Part shown: one piece after another, positions 26,404-35,011 of the stretch
How the letters are laid out: every line of letters starts with the position of its first letter
Numbering within the stretch: position 1 is the stretch's first letter
Assembly (NCBI GenBank): GCA_011525785.1
Contig: WYBT01000051.1
Coordinates: 1-64,000 of the forward strand
Direction of reading: 5' to 3'
Source: Planctomycetaceae bacterium
GTDB taxonomy: Bacteria > Planctomycetota > UBA1135 > GCA-002686595
DNA length: 64,000 bases
The notes under the pieces: generated by a model
What the model saw: only the letters and a program-made list of their open reading frames with translations
Databases searched by the model: none
What the model was told of the DNA's origin: nothing
Position numbers and translations under genes: made by a program

Positions 26404-27804
26404 ATGTCGTCAGTCCGAAGTTCGCCGAGCGGCCCGAGCGCCGGCAAGAGCAACACACCTGTGGAACGCATCCTGATCGTCGACGACGAACGCGTCGTGC
26501 TCGACACGCTCGTCGACGTGCTCCAAGCCGAGGGTTTCGGCGTCGGAGAAGCCAGCAACGCGCGCAGCGCACTGGCCCTCATGGCTTCCGAACCGTTCGC
26601 CATCGTGCTCAGCGACATCCGCATGCCGGACATGGACGGCATGGAGCTCCTGCACGAAATCCGGCGCCTCCACCCCGGCGCCGACGTGGTGTTGATGACC
26701 GGATTCGGCAGCGTCGACGGCGCGATCGAAGCGATGAGCGCCGGCGCGTCGGACTACCTGCTCAAGCCGCTGCGGCCCAAGGAAGTCGTGGCGCGCGTGC
26801 GCTCGATCCTGCAACGCCGCAAGCTCGAGAGCGACCTGCACGCACTACAGGGCGAGCTGCGCTCGCGCCACGAGATGCACAACATCGTGGCGCAGTCCGC
26901 GCGGATGGCGGCCGTGGTCACGGCGCTCCACCGCGTGCGCGACAGCCTCGAGCCGCTGGTGCTGCACGGGGAAGAAGGCTCGGGCCGACGCTTCATCGCG
27001 CGCGCGCTGCACCACTCCGGCGCGCGGCGCTCGGCGCCGTTCCAGATCGTCGACGCCCGCAGCAGCAGCGCCGAAGAGTTCGTCGAGTCGCTGTGGGGCG
27101 CGCGCACGCCGGCCGGCCGCTGGCGACGCGGCTGGTTCGAGCGCGCCGAGCAGGGCACGCTGCACATCACCGGAATCGCGGCGCTCGACGCCCACGAACA
27201 GGAGCGCCTGGGTCGGGCGATCGAGACGCGCAGCTACGTGCCGCCGGGCGGCCACGAGTCCGCGCCGATCCAGGCGCGCATCGTGATCTCGCTCGACGAG
27301 CCGCCGGCCGACGCGCTCGCGACCGGACGGCTCTCGCCGGGCCTCGCGGTGCTCCAGTCGCTGGTCAACGTCCGCGTTCCGCCCTTGCGCCAGCGCACCG
27401 ACGACCTGCCGGGACTGGTGGCGCGCTTCATCGAGGACTACGCGGTGGAGCACGGACGCGCGCTGACGCTCGCCCCGCGCGTGCTCGACCGCATTGCGGC
27501 GCATTCCTACCCCGGCAACGTGCGCCAGCTCTTCGCCGTGCTCTCGAACGCAGCCAAGCTCTCCCTCGACGGGACCCTGTCCACCGAACACGTCGAGCGC
27601 AGCCTGCGCCAGAGCGACGTCGCCAGTGCGCAGCGCATCGCCGACCAGCTCGGCGACCGCGAGCACCAGCTCGTGCTGCACGCCGTCCAGCGCAACCCCG
27701 GCCGGCTCGATCAAGCCGCGCGCGAGCTGGGCGTGAGCCGCACGACGCTGTGGCGGCGCATGCGCAAGTACGGCATCAGCGTCACCGACGCGCAGGCGAG
27801 CTGA
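26404..27804 (+). CDS. NtrC-like response regulator with degenerate AAA+ domain
   Basis: The 466-residue protein has a receiver domain at about 21-140 with phosphoacceptor D71 in LSDIRMPDMDG, the acidic pair D27/D28, T99 and K121. An NtrC-type central domain and a Fis-like helix-turn-helix (LDQAARELGVSRTTLWRRMRKYG) follow. The central domain is decayed: Walker A reads GEEGSGRRFIAR instead of GESGTGKE, the GAFTGA loop is absent (LWGARTPAGRWRRGWFERA), and Walker B reads GTLHITGIAALD without its DE. It probably cannot hydrolyse ATP or activate sigma54, and may act as a simple DNA-binding regulator. The start may instead be GTG at 26461. No histidine kinase is adjacent. Confidence 0.85.
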   Translation: MSSVRSSPSGPSAGKSNTPVERILIVDDERVVLDTLVDVLQAEGFGVGEASNARSALALMASEPFAIVLSDIRMPDMDGMELLHEIRRLHPGADVVLMTGFGSVDGAIEAMSAGASDYLLKPLRPKEVVARVRSILQRRKLESDLHALQGELRSRHEMHNIVAQSARMAAVVTALHRVRDSLEPLVLHGEEGSGRRFIARALHHSGARRSAPFQIVDARSSSAEEFVESLWGARTPAGRWRRGWFERAEQGTLHITGIAALDAHEQERLGRAIETRSYVPPGGHESAPIQARIVISLDEPPADALATGRLSPGLAVLQSLVNVRVPPLRQRTDDLPGLVARFIEDYAVEHGRALTLAPRVLDRIAAHSYPGNVRQLFAVLSNAAKLSLDGTLSTEHVERSLRQSDVASAQRIADQLGDREHQLVLHAVQRNPGRLDQAARELGVSRTTLWRRMRKYGISVTDAQAS

Positions 27805-27829
27805 GCGCCGCGGTTGCCAGCCGCGGCGC
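27805..27829. terminator. Hairpin between convergent genes
   Basis: A perfect 9-bp stem GCGCCGCGG / CCGCGGCGC with a 7-nt loop starts right after the response-regulator stop and lies before the valS stop on the other strand. There is no T-run, but a strong GC stem between convergent genes commonly ends transcription in GC-rich bacteria. Confidence 0.5.
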
Positions 27830-27878
27830 GAGTTGTGCGCGAGTGGCCCGCGTTCGGGGCGCGCGCCGAAGGTCCGCG

Positions 27879-30551
27879 CTAGAGGCCGGCCAGGTTGCGC
27901 GCGAGCAGCTCGCGCTCGAGCGCCATCTCCTCGCGGCGCGCGCGTTCGCCCGCCACCACCTCGGGGTCGGCGCGCTCGACGAAACTCGCGTTCGAGAGCT
28001 TGCCGTCGAGCTGCTGGATCGACTTCTCGAGCTTGTCGCGCCGGCCCGCGAGCACGCCGCGCAGCTTCTCGAGATCGACGTCCGCGCCCAGCTCGACGAA
28101 CACCTCCACGCCGCCGTGCAGCGCGCAGGCGCTCGAGGGCGGGCGCTCGGCGCTGGCGCGCAGGTCGAAGTTCTCGAGGAAGGCCAGCGCCTTCGCCGAG
28201 GCGCCGTGCTCGCTCAACACAGCGCGCTCGCCCTCGCGCGGAGCGCAGATCAGCGCGCGCAGCGGCTTGCGCTCGCCCACCATCGTGAGCGCGCGCACCG
28301 AGCGCACCGCGCCGACCACGCCCTGGATCAGCTCGAACTGCTGCTCGGCAGCGGCGTCGAGGTCGAGCCCCGCGCCGTTCGGCCAGGGCGTGACGACCAG
28401 CATCGCGGGCTTGCTGTCGCCGAGCGTCTCGCGCAGCGCGCGCCACAGCACCTCGGTGATGTAGGGCGTGAACGGGTGCAGCATCGCCAGCGCGTCGCCG
28501 AGCACGCGCGCGAGCACTCCGCGGGCCGCCGCAGCGCTCGCATCGCCGCCCTGCAGGCGCGGCTTGGCGAGCTCGAGGTACCAGTCACAAAAGTCGTTCC
28601 ACACGAAGCGGTACAGCTCGCTGGCCGCGTCGTTGAAGCGGTACTCCTCGAGCGCCTGGCTCACGCTGCGGCGCGTGCGCTCCAGCCGCGAGAGGATCCA
28701 GCGGTCTTCGAGGCGTTGCGCGCTCGCGAGCGTTCCGTCGGTGCGCTCGCCCGCGAGGTTCGAGAGCACGAAGCGCGCCGCATTCCAGACCTTGTTGCCG
28801 AAGCGGAAGCCCTGCTCGAAGCGATCGGGCGCGAGCTTGGTGTCCTGGCCCTCGCGCGTCAGCAGGATCAGCGAGTAGCGCACGGCGTCGGCGCCGTACT
28901 TCTCGATCATCTCGATCGGGTCGATGCCGTTGCCCAGCGACTTCGACATGCGCCGGCCCTGCGCGTCGAGCACGGTGGCGTGCACGTTGACGACGCTGAA
29001 CGGGCAGCGCTTGTCCGCCGGCAAGTGATCGCAGAACTCGTAGCCCGCCATCACCATGCGGGCGACCCACAGGTAGATGATGTCGCGCGCGGTCGAGAGG
29101 AACTGCGTCGGGTAGTAGCGCTCGAGATCGCTCGTGCGCTTGGGCCAGCCGAGCGTGGCGAAGGGCCACAGCCACGAGCTCGCCCAGGTGTCGAGCACGT
29201 CTTCGTCCTGGCGCACGATGGGCTTGCCGGTCTTGGGGTGCTTCGAGCCGATCGCGAGATCGGTTCGCGAAGCGATCGCGACGCCGTCTTCGTCGTACCA
29301 GACCGGGATGCGGTGCCCCCACCACAGCTGGCGCGAGATGCACCAGTCGCGCACGTTGGTCAGCCAGTCGAGGTAGACCTTGGTCCAGCGCTCGGGATGA
29401 AAGCGCAAGGCGCCGTTCTTCACCGCTTCGATCGCGGGCTCGGCCAGCGGCGCCATCTTCACGAACCACTGCTCGCTGACGAGCGGCTCGATCACGCTCT
29501 TGGAGCGGTCGCTCAGCGGCACGTTGTGCACTAGGTCGACGGACTTCTCGAACAGGCCGAGCTTCTCGAGCTCGGCGATCAGGTTCGTGCGCGCCTTCTC
29601 GCGCGGCTGGCCCGCGAACGGCCCGCACTCGCCGTTGAGCACGCCGTTCTTCTCGAGCATCGTGATGATCGGCAGCTTGAAGCGCGCGCCGCGCTCGTAG
29701 TCCGCCGGATCGTGGCCGGGCGTGATCTTCACCGCGCCCGTGCCGAACTTCGCCTCGACCGTCTCGTCGCCGACGATCGGGATCGCGCGGCCGATGAAGG
29801 GCAGTACGGCGCGCTTGCCGATCAGATCCTTCCAGCGCTCGTCCTCGGGATTCACCGCGACGCCCGTGTCGCCGAACATCGTCTCGGGGCGCGTCGTGGC
29901 GACCGTGATGAAGCGCTCGGCCTGGCCTTCGATGGCGTAGCGCACGTAGTAGAGCTTGTCCTTGCGCTCCACCATCTCGATCTCGTCGTCGGAGACGGCG
30001 GTCTCGAGCACGCAGTCCCAGTTGACGAGGCGCGCGCCGCGGTAGATCAGGCCCTTCTCGAACAGGCGCACGAAGCTCTCGCGCACGGCGGCCGAGAGGT
30101 CCTCGTCCATCGTGAACTTGGTGCGCGACCAGTCGCACGACGCGCCCAGGCGCGCGAGCTGCTCGAGGATCTTCGCGCCGTGCTCTTCCTTCCACTTCCA
30201 GATCTCGGCCACGAACGCCTCGCGGCCCATCTCCTTGCGCTTGAGCTTGCGCTCGCTGAAGAGCTTCTTCTCGACCACCGCCTGCGTCGCGATGCCCGCG
30301 TGGTCCGTGCCCGGCACCCACAGCGTCTCGTCGCCGCACATGCGGTGGTAGCGCACCGCGATGTCCTGCATCGTGTTGTTGAGCGCGTGCCCCATGTGCA
30401 GCACGCCGGTCACGTTCGGCGGCGGGATCATGACCGTGTAGGTCGAGCGCCCCGCCCGCGCGGGCTGCGGCTGGAAGGCGCCGGAGGCCTTCCACGCGGC
30501 GTAGAGGGCCTGCTCGTGCTCTTTGGGATCGAATCGCGTCGGGAGTTCCAT
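27879..30551 (-). CDS. valS: Valyl-tRNA synthetase
   Basis: This 890-residue class I synthetase charges tRNA-Val. It shows the HIGH motif as PNVTGVLHMGHALNNTMQD, the editing domain (TTRPETMFGDTGVAVNPEDE) that removes threonine, the KMSKS motif as GRRMSKSLGNGIDP, the anticodon-binding domain, and the C-terminal coiled coil (LEKLRGVLAGRRDKLEKSIQ). Length and domain order are those of the family. The ATG at 30551 begins MELPTRFDPKEHEQALYAAW, the expected N terminus. Confidence 0.96.
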   Translation of the reverse strand: MELPTRFDPKEHEQALYAAWKASGAFQPQPARAGRSTYTVMIPPPNVTGVLHMGHALNNTMQDIAVRYHRMCGDETLWVPGTDHAGIATQAVVEKKLFSERKLKRKEMGREAFVAEIWKWKEEHGAKILEQLARLGASCDWSRTKFTMDEDLSAAVRESFVRLFEKGLIYRGARLVNWDCVLETAVSDDEIEMVERKDKLYYVRYAIEGQAERFITVATTRPETMFGDTGVAVNPEDERWKDLIGKRAVLPFIGRAIPIVGDETVEAKFGTGAVKITPGHDPADYERGARFKLPIITMLEKNGVLNGECGPFAGQPREKARTNLIAELEKLGLFEKSVDLVHNVPLSDRSKSVIEPLVSEQWFVKMAPLAEPAIEAVKNGALRFHPERWTKVYLDWLTNVRDWCISRQLWWGHRIPVWYDEDGVAIASRTDLAIGSKHPKTGKPIVRQDEDVLDTWASSWLWPFATLGWPKRTSDLERYYPTQFLSTARDIIYLWVARMVMAGYEFCDHLPADKRCPFSVVNVHATVLDAQGRRMSKSLGNGIDPIEMIEKYGADAVRYSLILLTREGQDTKLAPDRFEQGFRFGNKVWNAARFVLSNLAGERTDGTLASAQRLEDRWILSRLERTRRSVSQALEEYRFNDAASELYRFVWNDFCDWYLELAKPRLQGGDASAAAARGVLARVLGDALAMLHPFTPYITEVLWRALRETLGDSKPAMLVVTPWPNGAGLDLDAAAEQQFELIQGVVGAVRSVRALTMVGERKPLRALICAPREGERAVLSEHGASAKALAFLENFDLRASAERPPSSACALHGGVEVFVELGADVDLEKLRGVLAGRRDKLEKSIQQLDGKLSNASFVERADPEVVAGERARREEMALERELLARNLAGL

Positions 30552-30741
30552 CGTGCCGTGCCTCGCGAGCGTCGCGCTCGCCTGTGGGGCGCAACAGGGT
30601 AGCGGCGCACTCACAGGGGCACGAGCATGCGCCGCGCGCGGCCCGGCGCTCCGCACGAAGCGCTCCGCATCGACGAGAGGACCTCGATCGATCCCTCGCG
30701 GGACTCGATCGAGGTCGTTTCGATCCGACGCGCAGCGCGAA

Positions 30742-31374
30742 CTAACCGCCGCGGAGGATGCGCGCGATCTCCTGGTCGCGGGCATTGACCTTGTCGACGA
30801 TCGCCCGCTGCTTGTAGGCGAGCTGCGGATAGTCCTCTCGGCGCAGCGCGAGCATCATCGTCCATCCCGACACCCTGCCCGACTGCATGAAAATCAAAGG
30901 CTCAGTCGGCGTGGGTAGTGAATCGGAGTCGGCGCTGCGGAGGTAACGCCCCGAGCTGAACGCCGACTTCATGCACTGGTCTAGATCAGCGTAGTACTCG
31001 GCGCAGACGATCGAGAGTTCGAGGTTGAGTTCGATGGCGCGTGAGTGCGCCTCGTGCAGCCTGGGCGAGCCTCGAGTCCCCGGGTGTCGCTTCTCGATCC
31101 ACTCGAGGTCGACGTCAACGGGCCCCTCCATCATCGAAGCCACCAGCTGCTCGCGCTCGGTCACGTCAATCCCGATCGACTCGGCCAGCTCCGACTCGAC
31201 CGCCTGCCAATCTAGCTCTGGCGCTACGCAGCCGCGCTGGACCTGATCGAGAGAGTCGCCGGCGCCGGCCGCCGCCACGGCAGATGCCGCTTCGTTCGGC
31301 GTCAGCGCTCGGTTCCACAACACCAACAGCCCAGCGACAGAAGCCACGAGTACGATTCCAACGCGCGTCAACAT
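30742..31374 (-). CDS. Small membrane-anchored protein of unknown function
   Basis: The 210-residue protein has one N-terminal membrane helix (MLTRVGIVLVASVAGLLVLW) and an extracytoplasmic, acidic, helical remainder with no recognised domain. Two Cys (QRGCVAPELDW and SIVCAEYYADLDQC region) may form a disulphide. The ATG at 31374 has an AAGG about 8 nt upstream and is preferred to 31413. It is 42 nt downstream of the Cys-rich secreted protein, probably in the same operon. The base composition is less GC-rich than around it, suggesting a lineage-specific or acquired pair. Confidence 0.6.
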   Translation of the reverse strand: MLTRVGIVLVASVAGLLVLWNRALTPNEAASAVAAAGAGDSLDQVQRGCVAPELDWQAVESELAESIGIDVTEREQLVASMMEGPVDVDLEWIEKRHPGTRGSPRLHEAHSRAIELNLELSIVCAEYYADLDQCMKSAFSSGRYLRSADSDSLPTPTEPLIFMQSGRVSGWTMMLALRREDYPQLAYKQRAIVDKVNARDQEIARILRGG

Positions 31375-31416
31375 GAAAGCACCTTCTCGCGTCGAGTCAG
31401 CTTGTTCGGCCACAGC

Positions 31417-31881
31417 TCAGTTGAAGTCGCAGCCAGTGCAAGTGAGCGTGTAGGGGGAGGTCACGTCCCTCCCGCTCCAGTGAACGAGCCACGACTGCGT
31501 TTCACCGCACGGCACTGTCGTGCCGACTGACCACGGTTGGTGACCCGGTCCAACGTGGACGATGGCGCCGCCGATCGTCACCTGACTGACTTGAGTGAGA
31601 TTCTTCCAGGTGACACTCATGGTCAGCTTGCAGTCCGTTGACTTGCACTCTCCATCATCCGCCGAGTACTTGCACGTGCCGGACTTGAAGTCCATCTTCA
31701 CCCACACACGTGCGTCCGGGTTGTCGGCTCCGCCCGGAAACGTCGTCTCGCCCCCGCCACTGGCCTGACATCCTTGACACTGCGGATCCGCCGGCGGCAG
31801 TTCATCGTCCGCGTGCACGGCGAGCGGCGCGGCGGTCAAGACGAGGGAGCAGAGGAGCAACGACGAGACGAGTCGGTTCAT
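31417..31881 (-). CDS. Small secreted Cys-rich protein of unknown function
   Basis: The 154-residue protein has a clear Sec signal peptide (NRLVSSLLLCSLVLTAAPLAVHA, cleavage after VHA). The mature part has paired cysteines (QCQGCQASG, GTCKYSADDGECKSTDC, VPCGETQ, LTCTGCDFN), so several disulphides are likely, and a beta-rich composition. I recognise no family. The ATG at 31881 fits the signal peptide; the longer in-frame extension to 31995 is not plausible. It precedes the membrane-anchored gene at 30742. Confidence 0.6.
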   Translation of the reverse strand: MNRLVSSLLLCSLVLTAAPLAVHADDELPPADPQCQGCQASGGGETTFPGGADNPDARVWVKMDFKSGTCKYSADDGECKSTDCKLTMSVTWKNLTQVSQVTIGGAIVHVGPGHQPWSVGTTVPCGETQSWLVHWSGRDVTSPYTLTCTGCDFN

Positions 31882-32119
31882 GGTTGTGCGCTTCCGGGCG
31901 TTGCGCCCGAGCGAGGATGCGATCGACCGGCAGTCGTCCGCGTGCAACAACGCGCGCTGGGCAACGACTCCGAGTTCGATCGCGTCAGACGGCATGAGTC
32001 GCTCGCCCAGCTCGCGTCACGGCCGCGCGAATCACGAGAAAACGTGAACTCGCCCGAACTTCGCGCAATGAACCCTGCTCAGCTCGCGCCACTGCTCGCT
32101 CGAGCCGCACAGACCGCGA

Positions 32120-34858
32120 CTACGGCGCAAGCACGAACTCGAGCGCGTCGCTGAGCTGCGTGCCCTTCGGCGCCGGCGGGTCGCGATACCAGGCTTGCGC
32201 GTTCACGATCTCGCCCGCGGCGAAGGGTTGGCCCAGCGCGCCGGGATGTGCTGCGCTCCAAGCGCTCCAGTCGACGCTGAACTGTCCGTCGCACTGCCCG
32301 AAGGTCCCGCCGCTCGTGGCGAGGCCCATGCGCTGCACGGGCGCCTTCACGCACAACAGGCTCGTGCTCCCGACGCTCCACGCGGCGTTCGCGCGGCCGT
32401 TCACGCCGTAGAAGAACAGACCGCTGCGTTGGCCGTCGAGCTGCGTCACATCGATCGAAAAGCCGCTCGAGACGCTGAGGCTCGGCGTGCCGCTCGCTCC
32501 GATCGAAGGAACACAACCGTTGCTCGACGTGCCCGCGGTGCAGTAGCTCGCCCACGAGCCCTGGAGCCCGCAGCCCAGCCACTTGCTAAGGAACGGACCG
32601 GGATCGCCTGCGAACCCGCCGCCGACGAACAGAGCGGGCGCGGGCGACCCGATCTCACGGAACACGGCGAGAGCTTCGACATTGAAGAGCGCGGGCGGCG
32701 AGGCGAGCGCCGACCACGCGGCGCCGTTCCAGCGGGCGACGGTAGGCGATGACACGCCGCCGGCGACGAAGAAGTTGCCTCCGGCAAATAGCGCCGGCCC
32801 GCTCGGGCCGCCGTCGTCGAACAGCGCGAGCGCCGTCACGTCGCCGCTCACGCCGGTTCCCAGCGCGCTCCACGCCTGCCCGCTCCATCTCGCGACGCCA
32901 GACGCAGCCACGCCGCCGGCCGAAGTGAAGCGTCCGCCCACGAACAGCGACGGTCCGCCGCCCAGAGCGCCGCTCTCCGCTTGCAGCACGTCGACGAAGT
33001 TCGCCGGCCCCGAGTTGGGTCCGAGGGCGATGCCGCCACCGACGCTGGACCAGCTCTGCCCGTTCCATTTCGCCAGGTGCGAGAGCGCGGTTCCGGCCGA
33101 CGTCGTGAAGTGGCCGCCCGCGTAGAGCGCCGGCCCGCTGAGCCCGTCGTCGAACACCGCGAGCGCGCGCACGAAGGGCGACGGACCAAAGGGAACGCCG
33201 CCGCCCAGTCCGCTGCCGACGGGAGACCAGCTCTGCCCGTTCCACTTCGCGATGCGCGACGCGGGCTGACCGCCAGCGACGGAAAAATGGCCGCCAGCGA
33301 ACAGCGCGGGCCCGCCACCCGCGCCGTCGTCGAACACCGCGAGCGAAAGCACTTGGCCGTTCAGTCCTGCGCCCAGCGCTGACCAGTTCTGGCCATCCCA
33401 CTTCGCGATGAAGTTCGCGCTCACGCCGCCGGCCTGCGTGAATCCTCCGCCAACGAACAGCGCCAGCCCCGTCCCGTCGTCGTACGCCGCGAGTGCCTCG
33501 ACCTGGGCGTCGAGTCCAGCGCCGAGCGGCGCCCAACCGCGTCCCTGCCTGCGAGCGATGTGAGCCAAGCCCACGCTGCCCGCCGAGGTGAAGCCGCCGC
33601 CCACGTACAGAGACGGACCGGCGCCGTTCAACAAATCGATCGTCGCGAGGGCCCGCACATCCCCGTTCAAGCCCGTGCCGGTGGCGGACCATCCCGCGGC
33701 GCGCCACTTCGCCAAGTAGTTGACCAACTTCGAACCGGCGTGCGTGAAGTTGCCGCCGACGAACAGCGAGGGCCCGCCGCCATCACCGTCGTCGAAGCTG
33801 GCCAGCGCGAAGGGCGCGACGATCACGAACGCGCTGCCTGACACGCCCGCGCCGAGCGCTGACCAACTCTGTCCATCCCAACGGGCGATGCGATTGGCGC
33901 TGACGCCGCCGGCGGTCGTGAACTCGCCGCTCGCATACAGCGCCGGCCCGGCCCCCGAGCCGTCGTCGAACACCGTCAGCGCGCGCGCGGTCGAAGTCAG
34001 GCCACTGCCCAGCGGCGCCCAACTCGAGCCCGTCCACTTCGCGACACGGTTGGCGCTCACGCCGCCGATGCTGGTGAACGCGCCCGCTGCGAACAGCGCG
34101 GGGCCCGAGCCATCGTCGAACGCCACGAGCGAAGTCATGGGCGAGATGTCGAAGCCTCCGCCGAGCATCGACCAAGCCTGCCCATCCCATTTCCTGACCG
34201 CGAAGTCGGCGGAGGCGTAGAGCGCTGCGCCGCCGCCGTCGTCGAACACGGTGAGCGCGTCCACGGGGCCCGCGAAGCCCGCTCCAACCGACGACCAGGT
34301 CTGGCCATTCCACTTCGCGATGCGAGAGGCCGCGCCGCCGCCCGCCATGGTGAAGCCGCCGCCGACGTACAGCGCGGCCCCACTGCCGTCGTCGAACACA
34401 GCCATCGATGTCACGCCGCCGTTGACTCCGGCGCCGAGCGCCGACCAGCTCTGGCCATTCCACTTCGCGATGCCCTGAGCGCTCGCTCCGCCCGCCGCGC
34501 TGAAGATCCCCGCCGCGTACAACGCCAGACCAGAGCCGTCGTCGAAGCTCGTCAACGCGAACACCGCGTTGTTGGCGCCGCTGCCCAGAGCCGTCCAGCG
34601 CTCGCCATCCCACTTCGCGACACGATTCGCCGATCCTCCACCGGCGCTGGTGAAGAACCCGCCTACGTAGAGCGCCGCACCCGAGCCATCGTCGAAGGCG
34701 TGGAGCGCGCGCACCTGGTCACCCAGGCCCGGCGAGGCCTCGAAGCCAACCTCCCAGTTCGGCTGACAGGTCGTGTTTTGCGCCGCAAGCCCGAGGGGGC
34801 TGAGCAGAACGCCAGATACGAGAGAGACCAGGCCACTGAGCTTGGAGTACGAGAGCAT
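32120..34858 (-). CDS. Secreted 14-repeat beta-propeller-like protein with CTAGTS-type C-terminal module
   Basis: The 912-residue protein has a signal peptide (LVSLVSGVLLSPLGLAAQ) and about 14 repeats of around 50 residues of the form ALxVFDDGSGPALYVGG then FTxAGGVSANRIAKW and GQSWSALGAGV. They recall the Kelch/Rax2-like beta-propeller repeats of surface proteins; fourteen fits two seven-bladed propellers. The fourth repeat is shortened. The last 140 residues begin SYCTAGTSSNGC and end with AQAWYRDPPAPKGTQLSDAL; this module recurs in the protein at 47343. It probably works on or outside the cell surface. The ATG at 34858 fits the signal peptide. Confidence 0.75.
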   Translation of the reverse strand: MLSYSKLSGLVSLVSGVLLSPLGLAAQNTTCQPNWEVGFEASPGLGDQVRALHAFDDGSGAALYVGGFFTSAGGGSANRVAKWDGERWTALGSGANNAVFALTSFDDGSGLALYAAGIFSAAGGASAQGIAKWNGQSWSALGAGVNGGVTSMAVFDDGSGAALYVGGGFTMAGGGAASRIAKWNGQTWSSVGAGFAGPVDALTVFDDGGGAALYASADFAVRKWDGQAWSMLGGGFDISPMTSLVAFDDGSGPALFAAGAFTSIGGVSANRVAKWTGSSWAPLGSGLTSTARALTVFDDGSGAGPALYASGEFTTAGGVSANRIARWDGQSWSALGAGVSGSAFVIVAPFALASFDDGDGGGPSLFVGGNFTHAGSKLVNYLAKWRAAGWSATGTGLNGDVRALATIDLLNGAGPSLYVGGGFTSAGSVGLAHIARRQGRGWAPLGAGLDAQVEALAAYDDGTGLALFVGGGFTQAGGVSANFIAKWDGQNWSALGAGLNGQVLSLAVFDDGAGGGPALFAGGHFSVAGGQPASRIAKWNGQSWSPVGSGLGGGVPFGPSPFVRALAVFDDGLSGPALYAGGHFTTSAGTALSHLAKWNGQSWSSVGGGIALGPNSGPANFVDVLQAESGALGGGPSLFVGGRFTSAGGVAASGVARWSGQAWSALGTGVSGDVTALALFDDGGPSGPALFAGGNFFVAGGVSSPTVARWNGAAWSALASPPALFNVEALAVFREIGSPAPALFVGGGFAGDPGPFLSKWLGCGLQGSWASYCTAGTSSNGCVPSIGASGTPSLSVSSGFSIDVTQLDGQRSGLFFYGVNGRANAAWSVGSTSLLCVKAPVQRMGLATSGGTFGQCDGQFSVDWSAWSAAHPGALGQPFAAGEIVNAQAWYRDPPAPKGTQLSDALEFVLAP

Positions 34859-35011
34859 GTTGATGGTCGTGATTGGACGTCGAGAGAAGGCGCCACCGCA
34901 GGCACGAGCCTGACGCATGGAGCTGACTGCCTCGCGGCAGCCCTGAGGGGTGAGCGAATCGAGAAAAAGCGCGTTCTACGCGTGCGATCGGTGCTCCGCA
35001 CGCGAGCGGAC

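Noticed and set aside
32054..32069. 16-bp string CCGAACTTCGCGCAAT shared with 26113-26128
   Set aside because: One shared 16-mer is expected by chance in a GC-rich window of this size, and the surroundings do not match.
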